64,000 nt of DNA from Aquaspirillum serpens DSM 68 (lineage in GTDB: Bacteria; Pseudomonadota; Gammaproteobacteria; Burkholderiales; Aquaspirillaceae). The notes below the pieces were generated by a model. It was given only the letters and a program-made list of their open reading frames with translations, had not been told where the DNA came from and ran no database searches. The DNA lies in contig NZ_ATVC01000002.1 in NCBI RefSeq assembly GCF_000420525.1, forward strand, positions 1 through 64,000, read 5' to 3'. This document shows, one piece after another, positions 37,231 to 47,067 of the stretch. The position numbers were made by a program, and so were the translations under genes. How positions within the stretch are numbered: the stretch's first letter is position 1; the number at the start of each line of letters is the position of its first letter.

Positions 37231-38874
37231 ATGCAAGCGGCTAACCCCTATCAAATCGGTTTGGACAAAACCCCTGCTAATCACGTTTCTTTGTCGCCTC
37301 TGACGTTTTTAGAGCGCGCAGCAACAGTTTATCCAAATACCATTTCCGTCATTCACGGCGATCAGCGTTTTACTTGGCAAGAAACTTATGCCCGCTGCCG
37401 TCGTCTGGCTTCTGCTTTACAACAACGCGGCATCGGTAAAGGGGATACCGTTGCGGTGATGTTACCTAACATCCCAGCCATGGTTGAATGTCATTTTGGC
37501 ATCCCTATGACCGGTGCGGTGCTCAACACCCTCAACACCCGCTTAGATGCCGAGGCGATTGCCTTTATGCTCAAGCATGGTGAAGCCAAGGTATTGATTA
37601 CCGACCGCGAATTCTCTGACACCATCGCCGGTGCATTGAAATTGTTGGAACAGCCTCCGCTGGTGATTGATGTCGATGATGTCGTTTACACCGGCAGCGG
37701 TAAATGCTTAGGTGAAATCGAATACGAAGCCTTCATTGCTACAGGCGATGCTAATTTTGCTTGGGGTATGCCAGCCGACGAGTGGGAAGCGATTGCCCTG
37801 AACTACACCTCGGGCACCACCGGCAACCCGAAAGGTGTGGTTTACCACCATCGCGGCGCGTATTTGAACGCGGTTTGTAACATCTTGGAATGGGGTATGC
37901 CACGCCATGCGGTGTATCTGTGGACGCTGCCGATGTTCCATTGCAATGGCTGGTGCTTCCCGTGGACGATGGCAGCCAATGTTGGCACCAATGTTTGCTT
38001 ACGCCGTATTGATGCCCGCGCCATCTTTGATCTGATCAAAGAACACAAAGTGACGCACTACTGTGCCGCCCCGATTGTTCACAATTTGCTGATCAATGCC
38101 CCTGCTGATTGCAAAGAAGGCATTGAACACGGTGTGAATTGCTTGGTTGCCGGCGCTGCACCACCCTCGTCGGTGATTGAAGGCATGGAAAAACTGGGTT
38201 TCAACATCACCCACGTTTACGGCCTGACTGAAACCTATGGCCCTGCTTCGGTGTGCGCTAAACATCCAGAGTGGGACAACCTCACCTTGGCTGATCGCAC
38301 CGAGAAAAATGGTCGTCAAGGCGTGCGCTATTCGATGCAAGATGGCATGACCGTCATGGATCCTAACACCATGACCGAAGTGCCACATGATGGCGAAACC
38401 ATGGGCGAAATTATGTTCCGTGGTAATTTGGTGATGAAGGGTTATCTGAAAAACCCCGATGCCACCAATGAATCTTTAGCCGGCGGCTGGTTCCATACCG
38501 GTGACTTGGCGGTGATTCAACCTGATGGCTACATCAAAATTAAAGACCGTTCCAAAGACGTGATTATCTCGGGTGGTGAGAACATTTCTTCGATTGAAGT
38601 GGAAGATGTGTTGTGCCGCTATCCCGGCGTGATTACAGCGGCGGTGGTTGCCTTGCCAGATCCAAAATGGGGTGAAGTCCCTTGCGCCTTCGTTGAATTA
38701 GCCGAAGGCTTAGAGGGCAATGAACAAGCGGTGATCGAGTATTGCCGTGAACACCTCGCTCGCTTCAAAGTGCCAAAACAAATTCACTTTGGCCCAATTC
38801 CCAAAACCTCGACCGGTAAGATTCAGAAGTTCCTGCTGCGCCAACAGGTGAAGTCGGCCTCTGCCATCGAGTAA
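37231..38874 (+). CDS. Acyl-CoA synthetase, DmdB/AlkK-like
   Basis: A 547-residue AMP-forming ligase. The nucleotide-binding loop YTSGTTGNPKGVVYHHRG, the YGLTETYGP motif, GWFHTGDLA and the C-terminal catalytic lysine in PKTSTGKIQKFLLR are all present. LWTLPMFHCNGWCFPW is characteristic of the group containing medium-chain ligases and methylmercaptopropionyl-CoA ligase (DmdB). The exact acid cannot be predicted. AAGGAGAA precedes the ATG. It is divergent from the hybrid kinase and upstream of the DUF485-actP pair. Confidence 0.9.
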   Translation: MQAANPYQIGLDKTPANHVSLSPLTFLERAATVYPNTISVIHGDQRFTWQETYARCRRLASALQQRGIGKGDTVAVMLPNIPAMVECHFGIPMTGAVLNTLNTRLDAEAIAFMLKHGEAKVLITDREFSDTIAGALKLLEQPPLVIDVDDVVYTGSGKCLGEIEYEAFIATGDANFAWGMPADEWEAIALNYTSGTTGNPKGVVYHHRGAYLNAVCNILEWGMPRHAVYLWTLPMFHCNGWCFPWTMAANVGTNVCLRRIDARAIFDLIKEHKVTHYCAAPIVHNLLINAPADCKEGIEHGVNCLVAGAAPPSSVIEGMEKLGFNITHVYGLTETYGPASVCAKHPEWDNLTLADRTEKNGRQGVRYSMQDGMTVMDPNTMTEVPHDGETMGEIMFRGNLVMKGYLKNPDATNESLAGGWFHTGDLAVIQPDGYIKIKDRSKDVIISGGENISSIEVEDVLCRYPGVITAAVVALPDPKWGEVPCAFVELAEGLEGNEQAVIEYCREHLARFKVPKQIHFGPIPKTSTGKIQKFLLRQQVKSASAIE

Positions 38875-38895
38875 TCGTATTACCCCCTGTTTCAC

Positions 38896-38932
38896 CTACC
38901 CCATCAACCTGCACAACGGGTTGATTGGGGTA
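38896..38932 (+). terminator. Imperfect hairpin after the acyl-CoA synthetase gene
   Basis: CTACCCC-ATCAACC pairs with GGTTGAT-TGGGGTAG around a short loop, about 20 bp after the stop. It lacks a proper T run, so it may be a weak terminator or an mRNA-stabilising hairpin. Confidence 0.5.
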
Positions 38933-38976
38933 GTTTCACCCAGAAAAACCTAAAAACGTATCGAGAAGGATGAAAT

Positions 38977-39288
38977 ATGAGCAAAGACCTATATCAACGC
39001 ATGCGCGACAACCCGCGCTTTAATGAGTTGGTCACTAAACGTTCACGCCTCGCTTGGGGTCTCGCTATTCTGACCTTGGTGATTTACTACACCTATATGA
39101 TGCTGGTCGCATTTAACCCTAAAGTGTTACACGCCACATTATCCGAGGGCGGCATGTTGACAGTCGGTGTGCCAGTTGGTGCTTTTATTATCTTTATCAC
39201 TTGGGCCATGACCGGTTATTACGTCTGGCGCGCTAACACCGAGTTTGACTCCCTGAACGAGGAAATCGTGAAGGAGGCCAAAAAATGA
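38977..39288 (+). CDS. DUF485 inner-membrane protein (YjcH-like)
   Basis: A 103-residue protein with two transmembrane helices (about residues 24-45 and 58-80) and charged ends. DUF485 proteins of this size precede actP in many Proteobacteria, as yjcH does in E. coli. They are thought to assist the acetate permease, but the mechanism is not known. AAGGATG lies upstream. The stop overlaps the actP start by four bases (ATGA), indicating coupling. Confidence 0.92.
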   Translation: MSKDLYQRMRDNPRFNELVTKRSRLAWGLAILTLVIYYTYMMLVAFNPKVLHATLSEGGMLTVGVPVGAFIIFITWAMTGYYVWRANTEFDSLNEEIVKEAKK

Positions 39289-40958
39289 AAAAATTTGTTT
39301 CCGGTTTAACAGGCGTTGCCCTGAGCTTGGCAACCACTTTAGCCATCGCTGGCCCTGCAGCGAGTGGCGTAGTAGAAAAACAGCCATTGAACATTCACGC
39401 CATCGTGATGTTCTTTATTTTCGTGCTCGGCACCTTAGCCATCACTTGGTGGGCGGCGAGTAAGACACAATCGACCTCCGATTTCTACACCGCAGGCGGT
39501 GGTATCACTGGCTTCCAAAACGGTTTAGCGATTGCGGGTGACTACATGTCCGCAGCCACCTTGTTAGGTTTGTCCAGCTTGGTGTTCTCTAAAGGCTATG
39601 ACGGCTTTATCTACACCGTTGGCTTCTTCGTCGGTTGGCCAATTATCACCTTCCTGATGGCGGAACGTCTGCGTAACTTGGGTCGTTTCACTTTTGCTGA
39701 TATTGCTTCCTATCGCCTCGACCAGACCAAAATTCGGACTTTTGCTGCATTTGGTTCGTTGACGGTGGTGTGTTTCTATCTGATCGTACAGATGGTGGGT
39801 GCGGGTCAGCTGATTCAGTTGCTGTTCGGTCTGGATTACCCTATCGCTGTGGTGGTAGTGGGTGTCTTGATGCTGGTGTATGTGATTTTCGGCGGCATGA
39901 TTGCAACCACTTGGGTGCAAATCATTAAAGCGGTGTTGTTGTTGGTGGGTGGTACCACACTGGCAGCGTTGGCGATGAGCGAGTTTGGTTTCAGCTACGA
40001 AACGCTGGCACAACAAGCTGTTGAAACACATAAAGATGGCTTCAAAATGATGGGCCCAGGCCCAATGTTGGCCGACCCAATCAATGCCGCCTCGATGTCC
40101 TTGGGCTTGGTGTTTGGTATTGCTGGTTTGCCACACATCATGATGCGTTTCTTCACCGTGCCAAACGCTAAAGAAGCGCGTAAATCGGTGTTCTACGCAA
40201 CAGGTTTCATCGGTTTCTTCTTCTTGGTGGTATGTACCATTGGTTTTGCTGCCATCGTGATGATCGGTAAAGATCCACAATACTTCGTGGGCGGTGAGCT
40301 GGGCGGCAAGTTGATCGGTGGTGGCAACATGGTTGCAATGCACATGGCGAAAGCGGTGGGCGGCAACTTGTTCTTAGGCTTCTTGTCTGCAGTGGCGTTT
40401 GCAACGATTTTGGCTGTGGTGGCAGGTTTGGCCTTGGCTGGTGCATCGGCGGTGTCGCATGACTTGTATGCAACTGTGATCAAGAAAGGCAAAGCCAACG
40501 AGAAAGACGAACTGAAAGTATCGCGTATCGCGACTATCGTGTTGGGTCTGATTGCGGTGGTGTTGGGTATTCTGTTCGAGAAAATGAACGTTGCGTTCTT
40601 GGTTGGTCTGACCTTCGGTGTGGCCGCTTCGACTAACTTCCCAATCTTGTTGTTGTCGATGTACTGGAAACCATTGACCACTCGCGGCGCTCTGGCCGGT
40701 GGTTTTGTGGGTCTGATCTCTGCCGTGTCCTTCGTAGTGTTGTCGAAGTCGGTGTGGGTAACAGTATTGGGCAATGAAGCAGAAATCTTCCCATACGAAC
40801 ATCCAGCTTTGTTCTCGATGCCGCTGGCCTTCTTGGTCACCATGGTGGTGTCGCTGTTGGATAACTCGCATCAAGCAACCGAAGAACGTGCTCGTTTCGA
40901 CGATCAATTCGTTCGTGCACAAACTGGTGTAGGTGCTGCAGCTGCATCGAATCACTAA
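39285..40958 (+). CDS. actP: Cation/acetate symporter ActP
   Basis: A 557-residue sodium:solute symporter family protein with a cleavable-looking N-terminal segment ([16 protein letters not shown]) and about 13 membrane helices. [26 protein letters not shown] is the family signature at the sodium site. It imports acetate and other short monocarboxylates in the known family. It is coupled to the DUF485 gene and followed by a strong terminator. A kinase/regulator pair and an acyl-CoA ligase next to it suggest an acetate or short-acid utilisation locus. Confidence 0.95.
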   Translation: MKKFVSGLTGVALSLATTLAIAGPAASGVVEKQPLNIHAIVMFFIFVLGTLAITWWAASKTQSTSDFYTAGGGITGFQNGLAIAGDYMSAATLLGLSSLVFSKGYDGFIYTVGFFVGWPIITFLMAERLRNLGRFTFADIASYRLDQTKIRTFAAFGSLTVVCFYLIVQMVGAGQLIQLLFGLDYPIAVVVVGVLMLVYVIFGGMIATTWVQIIKAVLLLVGGTTLAALAMSEFGFSYETLAQQAVETHKDGFKMMGPGPMLADPINAASMSLGLVFGIAGLPHIMMRFFTVPNAKEARKSVFYATGFIGFFFLVVCTIGFAAIVMIGKDPQYFVGGELGGKLIGGGNMVAMHMAKAVGGNLFLGFLSAVAFATILAVVAGLALAGASAVSHDLYATVIKKGKANEKDELKVSRIATIVLGLIAVVLGILFEKMNVAFLVGLTFGVAASTNFPILLLSMYWKPLTTRGALAGGFVGLISAVSFVVLSKSVWVTVLGNEAEIFPYEHPALFSMPLAFLVTMVVSLLDNSHQATEERARFDDQFVRAQTGVGAAAASNH

Positions 40959-40977
40959 TCGTTAGTGTCGTAGTCTC

Positions 40978-41012
40978 AAAAAAGACCAACAGTTCGCTGT
41001 TGGTCTTTTTTT
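40978..41012 (+). terminator. Intrinsic terminator after actP
   Basis: AAAAGACCAACAG and CTGTTGGTCTTTT pair around TTCG, a stable tetraloop, with a T run following. It may also act on the convergent ligase transcript. Confidence 0.92.
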
Positions 41013-41124
41013 GGCTTGTGGTTTGGATAGGTCAGCGGGGTGGTTGCATAGCCGAAAAAAAGCGGACTGGCACTGATGTACCAAGTCCGCCCAGGGGGAT
41101 CGAAGCGAGGGAGTTGGAGCAGGA

Positions 41125-42813
41125 TTACGCTGTGGTTGCCTCTTGTAGCCCTAATTTCTCTTTCATCTGATCGCGCATAACAAATTTCTGAATCTTGCCA
41201 GTAATCGTCATCGGGAAGGCCTGCACAAACTCGATATAGCGCGGGATTTTGTAGTGGGCGATTTGACCACGACAAAACTCACGGATGTCTTCTTCGGTAG
41301 CGGTTTGCCCCTCTTTTAACTTAATCCAAGCGCACAACTCCTCGCCATATTTCTGATCCGGCACACCAATCACTTGCACATCTTGGATTTTGGGATGGCG
41401 ATATAAAAATTCTTCAATCTCGCGTGGATAAAGATTTTCTCCACCACGAATCACCATATCTTTCACCCGACCAACAATATTGCAGTATCCCTCATCGTCT
41501 AATACCGCTAAATCCCCAGTGTGCATCCAACCAGCGGCATCAATCGCTTCCGCTGTTTTGGTTTCATCACCCCAATAACCCAACATCACCGAATACCCTC
41601 GGGTGAGCAATTCGCCGGTGCTACCGCGAGGCACAATCCGTCCAGCGTTATCGACAATTTTCACCTCAACATGCGGATGCACCTGCCCGACAGTGGTAAC
41701 CCGTTTTTCTAGGCTGGTGTCGGTTAGGCTTTGGAAGCTGACGGGGCTGGTTTCGGTCATACCATAGGCAATGGTCACTTCTGCCATATTCATTTCCGCC
41801 ACCACCCGTTTCATCACTTCAATCGGGCATGGGCTACCGGCCATAATCCCCGTGCGAAGGGTAGAAAGTTGGTATTCCTCAAATTCAGGATGGTCGAGCA
41901 CCGCAATAAACATGGTCGGCACACCGTGCAAGGCGGTGCATTGCTCTGCTTCAACCGTTTCTAAAACCGCTTGGGCATCAAAGGCTTCAGATGGGAATAC
42001 CATCGCTGCACCGTGGGTAATACACGCTAAATTGCCCAATACCATCCCAAAGCAGTGATACAACGGCACAGGAATACATAAGCGATCTTGTTCGGTTAAA
42101 CGCATCGCCTCACCGACAAAAAAGCCGTTATTTAAAATATTGTGGTGCGATAACGTGGCGCCTTTAGGCTGGCCAGTGGTGCCGGACGTAAACTGGATAT
42201 TGATTGGGTCATCAAATTGCAGCAGTGCTGCTTGTTCGCGCAGTGCCGCCCGTTCTTCGGCAGTGGGCTCAGCCAAGAGGCTGGCAAAATTCAATAAACC
42301 ACGGCTTTGGCCTTCGCCGAGGCGAATCACGATTTCCAAATTGGGCAGACGCTGTGCTTTGAGCTGACCCGGGATAGCGTTTTTCCATTCCGGTGCTAAG
42401 TCGTACAACATCTCTAAATAATCGCTGCTCTTAAACTGTGGCGACACAATCAAAGCCCGACAACCCACCTTATTCAGCGCGTATTCCACTTCGGAACGGC
42501 GATACGCTGGGTTGATATTCACCATCACCAGCCCCGCATAGGCGGTGGCAAACTGTGTTAACACCCACTCAACATTGTTTTGTGACCAAATCCCTATCCG
42601 ATCACCGGCTTGCAAGCCCAATCGTCGTAAACCACATGCCATACGTTCAACTTGCTCGAATAAATCGGCATACGTCCAACGAATGTTCTGATGCCGCACA
42701 ATCAAGGCCGGACGATCAGCAAATTGTTGGCAGATTTTTGGGAAATAGGTTGCTAACGATTCACCAATTAAAGATTGATCGCTTGCACCGTGGACATAGC
42801 TAGGTAAAGGCAT
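41125..42813 (-). CDS. AMP-binding acyl-CoA ligase next to the liu operon
   Basis: A 562-residue AMP-forming ligase. [39 protein letters not shown] and the C-terminal [13 protein letters not shown] are intact. Ligases of this group often accompany leucine/isovalerate operons and fatty-acid catabolism genes; the substrate is not certain (medium or branched chain likely). ATG 42813 has AGGAGACACC upstream. It is divergent from liuR, and the palindrome at 42880-42893 lies between them, so LiuR may control it. Confidence 0.9.
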   Translation of the reverse strand: MPLPSYVHGASDQSLIGESLATYFPKICQQFADRPALIVRHQNIRWTYADLFEQVERMACGLRRLGLQAGDRIGIWSQNNVEWVLTQFATAYAGLVMVNINPAYRRSEVEYALNKVGCRALIVSPQFKSSDYLEMLYDLAPEWKNAIPGQLKAQRLPNLEIVIRLGEGQSRGLLNFASLLAEPTAEERAALREQAALLQFDDPINIQFTSGTTGQPKGATLSHHNILNNGFFVGEAMRLTEQDRLCIPVPLYHCFGMVLGNLACITHGAAMVFPSEAFDAQAVLETVEAEQCTALHGVPTMFIAVLDHPEFEEYQLSTLRTGIMAGSPCPIEVMKRVVAEMNMAEVTIAYGMTETSPVSFQSLTDTSLEKRVTTVGQVHPHVEVKIVDNAGRIVPRGSTGELLTRGYSVMLGYWGDETKTAEAIDAAGWMHTGDLAVLDDEGYCNIVGRVKDMVIRGGENLYPREIEEFLYRHPKIQDVQVIGVPDQKYGEELCAWIKLKEGQTATEEDIREFCRGQIAHYKIPRYIEFVQAFPMTITGKIQKFVMRDQMKEKLGLQEATTA

Positions 42814-42879
42814 GGTGTCTCCTGTATTGTGATGCCTCAGCAAAAAAAGCCATTGAATGCTAGCGCATTTCGCTTACCA

Positions 42880-42893
42880 TTACGTTAACGTAA
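42880..42893. promoter_or_regulatory. LiuR operator 1
   Basis: TTACGTTAACGTAA is a perfect 14-bp palindrome in the gap between the divergent ligase gene and liuR, 36 bp before the liuR start. Its near twin lies before liuA. Confidence 0.8.
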
Positions 42894-42928
42894 ACTTGCC
42901 CCATTAAACAAGAGCCCGCCCACCGATC

Positions 42929-43336
42929 ATGGAAAAAACCTACACCATCACCGAACTGGCCGATGAATTCGGCATTACCCTGCGTACCCTCCGTTTTTAC
43001 GAGGAGCAAGGCCTTATCACCCCGATTCGTGAGGGCCGCCAACGTATTTTTTCGCGGCGTGATCGGGTGCGCCTAAAGCTGATTTTACGCGGTAAGCGAC
43101 TTGGCTTATCCATCAACGAAATTCGTGAAATTATTGATTTATATGGATCAAAACCGGATGAAGCCAGTCAATCGCTGAAATTATTGGCCTCATTATCTAT
43201 CCGCCGCCGCCAGCTCGAACAGCAAAAGCATGATATTGAAATCATCCTCGATGAAATCGAAAAACTCGAAGCCCATTGCCGCCAAGTATTGACCACCGCC
43301 ACCACGCCAAACGAGGGGCAAAGCGACACAGCGTAA
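42929..43336 (+). CDS. liuR: MerR-family regulator LiuR
   Basis: A 135-residue MerR-type regulator: winged helix at the N-terminus (YTITELADEFGITLRTLRFYEEQGL), then a long dimerisation helix (residues ~75-120). LiuR regulators of this family control leucine and isovalerate catabolism genes in gamma- and betaproteobacteria. No metal-binding cysteine cluster is present, which fits an acyl-CoA or organic effector. Two matching palindromes flank the gene, one in its own promoter region and one before liuA. Confidence 0.92.
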   Translation: MEKTYTITELADEFGITLRTLRFYEEQGLITPIREGRQRIFSRRDRVRLKLILRGKRLGLSINEIREIIDLYGSKPDEASQSLKLLASLSIRRRQLEQQKHDIEIILDEIEKLEAHCRQVLTTATTPNEGQSDTA

Positions 43337-43377
43337 AGGTGATGGATGTCATTTTGTTGAAGCCTGCATATTGACGC

Positions 43378-43391
43378 TTACGTCAACGTAA
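43378..43391. promoter_or_regulatory. LiuR operator 2, in the liuA promoter
   Basis: TTACGTCAACGTAA differs from operator 1 by one base. A TTGACG -35-like hexamer at 43371 lies directly before it, so the palindrome sits in the spacer as expected for MerR-type activation. Confidence 0.8.
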
Positions 43392-43401
43392 CTTAAAGTC
43401 T

Positions 43402-43439
43402 CGCTTACACAACCATTCTTCGCTTACACAACCATTCTT
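43402..43439 (+). repeat. 19-bp exact tandem duplication in the liuA leader
   Basis: CGCTTACACAACCATTCTT is present at 43402-43420 and 43421-43439 with no mismatch. It lies between operator 2 and the liuA ribosome-binding site, so it lengthens the leader or moves the -10 region. Confidence 0.95.
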
Positions 43440-43466
43440 ACATCGGATTCTCGGAGGAGACCCATC

Positions 43467-44633
43467 ATGATTAGCCTGCCATTTGATTTGGGTGAAGACT
43501 TAGATATGTTGCGCGACAGTGTGCGCCAGTTTGCACAAAACGAAGTGGCACCCCGTGCCGCTGCCATCGATCACGACAATGTGTTCCCAGAAGATTTGTG
43601 GAAAAAATTTGGTGATATGGGATTGTTGGGGATTACCGTCGATGAAGAATACGGCGGTGCCAACATGGGGTATCTGGCGCACATGATTGCGATGGAAGAA
43701 CTGTCCCGTGCTTCGGCCTCTGTCGCATTGTCGTACGGCGCGCACTCGAATTTGTGTGTCAACCAAATCAAACGTAACGGCAATGCCGCACAAAAAGCCA
43801 AATATCTGCCCAAACTGATTTCAGGTGAACATATCGGTGCTTTAGCGATGTCCGAACCTAATGCAGGCTCAGATGTGGTGTCGATGAAATTGCGTGCGGA
43901 TAAAAAAGGCGATCGCTATGTGCTCAACGGCGCCAAGATGTGGATTACCAACGGTGGCGATGCCGATACCTTAGTGGTCTACGCCAAAACGGATGTTAAT
44001 GCTGGTCCACGCGGTATCACCGCTTTCATCATCGAAAAAGGCATGAAAGGCTTTAGCGCCGGCAGCAAGCTCGACAAATTAGGGATGCGCGGTTCGAATA
44101 CCTATCCGCTGTTCTTTGATGATGTGGAAGTACCAGAAGAAAACGTATTGGGCGAAGTCGGCAAGGGTGTCAATGTATTGATGTCTGGTCTTGACTTTGA
44201 ACGTGCCGTCTTGGCGGCTGGCCCATTGGGCATTATGCAATCGTGCATGGACATTGTGTTGCCTTACCTCAATGAGCGTACCCAGTTTGGTCAATCCATC
44301 GGTGATTTCCAACTGATGCAAGGCAAATTAGCCGATATGTACGTCACCCTTTCCGCCAGCCGTGCTTATGTCTATGCCGTTGGTCAAGCATTGGATGCCG
44401 GCCATCAAGGTCGTCAAGTACGTAAAGACGCTGCCGGTGCCATCTTGTATGCCGCAGAAAAAGCCACGCAAATGGCGTTGGATGCCATCCAATGTCTGGG
44501 GGGCAATGGCTACATCAATGAATACGCCACTGGCCGCCTGTTGCGCGATGCCAAATTGTATGAAATCGGGGCAGGAACTTCAGAAATCCGCCGCTGGTTG
44601 ATTGGCCGCGAATTGATGGCCGAATTGCGTTGA
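43467..44633 (+). CDS. liuA: Isovaleryl-CoA dehydrogenase
   Basis: A 388-residue FAD acyl-CoA dehydrogenase for the third step of leucine breakdown. The FAD and substrate segments [18 protein letters not shown] and [14 protein letters not shown] and the C-terminal [20 protein letters not shown] match isovaleryl-CoA dehydrogenases. GGAGGAG lies upstream. First gene of liuABCDE, with operator 2 in its promoter region. Electrons would pass to ETF. Confidence 0.96.
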   Translation: MISLPFDLGEDLDMLRDSVRQFAQNEVAPRAAAIDHDNVFPEDLWKKFGDMGLLGITVDEEYGGANMGYLAHMIAMEELSRASASVALSYGAHSNLCVNQIKRNGNAAQKAKYLPKLISGEHIGALAMSEPNAGSDVVSMKLRADKKGDRYVLNGAKMWITNGGDADTLVVYAKTDVNAGPRGITAFIIEKGMKGFSAGSKLDKLGMRGSNTYPLFFDDVEVPEENVLGEVGKGVNVLMSGLDFERAVLAAGPLGIMQSCMDIVLPYLNERTQFGQSIGDFQLMQGKLADMYVTLSASRAYVYAVGQALDAGHQGRQVRKDAAGAILYAAEKATQMALDAIQCLGGNGYINEYATGRLLRDAKLYEIGAGTSEIRRWLIGRELMAELR

Positions 44634-44654
44634 TTGTTTGAAGGACACTCCCCC

Positions 44655-46253
44655 ATGCCTATCCTCGAATCAAAACTCAATCCACGCTCGGCTGACTTTC
44701 AGCTCAATGCGGAAAAAATGCGCAGCATCGTGGCCGATTTGCGTGAAAAAGTCGCAAAAAATGCTCTCGGCGGCGGTGAAGGCCCACGCGCCAAACACCT
44801 TGCACGCGGCAAATTATTGCCACGGGAACGGATCGATCTGTTGTTAGATGCTGGTGCGCCCTTTTTAGAACTGTCGCAACTGGCTGCCTTCGGGATGTAT
44901 GACGACCAAGCGCCCGGCGCAGGGGTCATCACCGGCATAGGGCGAGTGTCTGGCGTCGATTGCATGATCGTCGCCAACGACCCTACCGTCAAAGGGGGAA
45001 CTTACTACCCGATGACGGTGAAAAAACACTTGCGAGCACAAGACATTGCTCGTGAAAACCGGCTTCCATGCGTTTACTTGGTCGATTCTGGCGGCGCCTT
45101 CCTCCCGCTGCAAGATGAGGTCTTTCCAGACCGCGACCATTTCGGACGCATTTTTTATAACCAAGCCAATATGAGTGCGATGGGCATTCCACAAATTGCG
45201 GTGGTGATGGGGTCGTGTACGGCCGGTGGGGCGTATGTCCCAGCGATGAGTGACGAAACCATTATCGTCCGTAATCAAGGCACCATTTTCTTGGGTGGCC
45301 CACCGCTGGTACGCGCTGCCACGGGTGAAGTGGTCACTGCAGAAGAATTGGGTGGTGCCGATGTCCATACCCGTATTTCGGGCGTAGCCGATCATCTGGC
45401 AGAAAATGACGCCCATGCTTTGGCGATTGCACGACAAGTGGTGGCCAATCTTAACCACCGCCGCGCCGACGACCTCACCCGCAGCGCCAGCTTGCCCCCA
45501 CGCTACGCCAGCGAAGAAATTTACGGCGTGATTCCAGCCGATGCCAAAAAACCGTTTGATGTGCGTGAAATTATTGCCCGCCTTGTCGATGATTCGGCCT
45601 TTGATGAATTCAAACAAAACTACGGCACCACTTTAGTCACCGGTTTTGCACGAATTGATGGCTGGCCAGTCGGCATTATCGCCAACAACGGCATTTTGTT
45701 CTCCGAATCAGCGTTAAAAGGCGCCCACTTTGTCGAACTGTGCTGCCAACGCGGTATTCCCTTAGTGTTTTTACAAAATATCACCGGCTTTATGGTCGGG
45801 AAAAAATACGAAAACGGCGGCATTGCCAAAGATGGCGCGAAACTGGTTACAGCAGTGGCCTGTGCCAAAGTCCCCAAATTCACCGTGTTGATTGGCGGTT
45901 CGTTTGGCGCAGGCAACTACGGTATGTGTGGCCGTGCTTACAGCCCACGCTTCTTGTGGATGTGGCCAAATTCGCGCATCTCGGTGATGGGCGGTGAACA
46001 AGCCGCTGGGGTGTTAGCACAGGTCAAGCGTGAGCAATTGGGCGATGCGTTTACAGCAGAAGATGAAGAAAAACTCAAAGCCCCAGTGCGCGAACAATAT
46101 GAACGGCAAGGCCATCCTTACTATGCCAGTGCGCGTTTGTGGGATGACGGCGTGATCGACCCAGCACAAACACGAGAAGTGTTAGCGTTGGCACTACAAG
46201 CGGCGTTAAACGCACCGGTTGAACCGACACCCTTCGGTGTCTTCCGTATGTAA
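44655..46253 (+). CDS. liuB: 3-methylcrotonyl-CoA carboxylase, carboxyltransferase (beta) subunit
   Basis: A 532-residue carboxyltransferase with two crotonase-like halves. [16 protein letters not shown] and [15 protein letters not shown] lie in the first half. [19 protein letters not shown] and [16 protein letters not shown] are in the second. It transfers CO2 from biotin to 3-methylcrotonyl-CoA. ATG 44655 is chosen because AAGGA precedes it and the family begins near there; a TTG at 44634 would overlap the liuA end. Confidence 0.96.
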   Translation: MPILESKLNPRSADFQLNAEKMRSIVADLREKVAKNALGGGEGPRAKHLARGKLLPRERIDLLLDAGAPFLELSQLAAFGMYDDQAPGAGVITGIGRVSGVDCMIVANDPTVKGGTYYPMTVKKHLRAQDIARENRLPCVYLVDSGGAFLPLQDEVFPDRDHFGRIFYNQANMSAMGIPQIAVVMGSCTAGGAYVPAMSDETIIVRNQGTIFLGGPPLVRAATGEVVTAEELGGADVHTRISGVADHLAENDAHALAIARQVVANLNHRRADDLTRSASLPPRYASEEIYGVIPADAKKPFDVREIIARLVDDSAFDEFKQNYGTTLVTGFARIDGWPVGIIANNGILFSESALKGAHFVELCCQRGIPLVFLQNITGFMVGKKYENGGIAKDGAKLVTAVACAKVPKFTVLIGGSFGAGNYGMCGRAYSPRFLWMWPNSRISVMGGEQAAGVLAQVKREQLGDAFTAEDEEKLKAPVREQYERQGHPYYASARLWDDGVIDPAQTREVLALALQAALNAPVEPTPFGVFRM

Positions 46254-46265
46254 GCGAGGGCGATC

Positions 46266-47054
46266 ATGTCATTTGAAACACTCGAAATCACCCAAGACGA
46301 TGCCATCGCGACGGTTTGGATGAACCGGCCAGCCTTTCACAATGCTTTTAACGAAACGCTGATTAGCGAACTGACACAAGCGTTTAGCCAACTGGGACAG
46401 GATGACAGTGTACGTGTCATCGTGTTGGCAGGCCGTGGCAAAAGTTTTTCTGCTGGGGCGGATTTGGACTGGATGAAACGCGCCGCTGGCTACACCATCG
46501 AGCAAAATCGAGCCGATGCCGACAAATTAGCCGCCATGTTGAAAACCATCTACCGTTGTCCAAAACCGACTGTAGCGCGGGTGCATGGCGCAGCCTTTGG
46601 TGGCGGCACAGGTTTAACTGCCGTGTGCGATATCGCGATTGCCTCTGATGCAGCGGTTTTTTCCCTGTCTGAAGTTCGTCTTGGTTTGATTCCCGCCACG
46701 ATTGGCCCGTATGTCGCAGATGCGATTGGCTGGCGACAAGCCAGACGCTATTTCTTGTCTGCCGAAAGAATGGATGCTGCCACTGCCATGCGTATTGGTT
46801 TAGTCCATGAAACCGTGGTGGCCGAGGCACTCGACAGCCGTTTACAAACCGTGTGTGCAGAACTGCTCAAAGGCGGCCCAGCGGCACAACATGCGGCCAA
46901 AGATTTGTTAGAAGGTTTGCGCCAAGGCCATCCCTTCGATGACAACTTGTTAGAAGATACCGCGCAACGTATTGCGGCGATTCGCGCCACCGCAGAAGCC
47001 CGTGAAGGCTTAAGCGCATTTTTTGAAAAGCGCCCTGCCGCTTGGTTAGCGTAA
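46266..47054 (+). CDS. liuC: Methylglutaconyl-CoA hydratase (enoyl-CoA hydratase family)
   Basis: A 262-residue crotonase-fold hydratase. The oxyanion-hole segments GKSFSAGADLDWMKRAAG and HGAAFGGGTGLTAVCD and the SEVRLGLIPATIGPYV region are present. Position between liuB and liuD indicates 3-methylglutaconyl-CoA hydration to HMG-CoA. GAGGGCGATC precedes the ATG, 12 bp after liuB. Confidence 0.95.
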   Translation: MSFETLEITQDDAIATVWMNRPAFHNAFNETLISELTQAFSQLGQDDSVRVIVLAGRGKSFSAGADLDWMKRAAGYTIEQNRADADKLAAMLKTIYRCPKPTVARVHGAAFGGGTGLTAVCDIAIASDAAVFSLSEVRLGLIPATIGPYVADAIGWRQARRYFLSAERMDAATAMRIGLVHETVVAEALDSRLQTVCAELLKGGPAAQHAAKDLLEGLRQGHPFDDNLLEDTAQRIAAIRATAEAREGLSAFFEKRPAAWLA

Positions 47055-47067
47055 GGAACTGTCAGTT

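Noticed and set aside
39564-40843. Several long minus-strand frames within actP
   Set aside because: They are His/Gln-rich or Thr/Asn-rich shadows caused by codon bias of the membrane protein gene.
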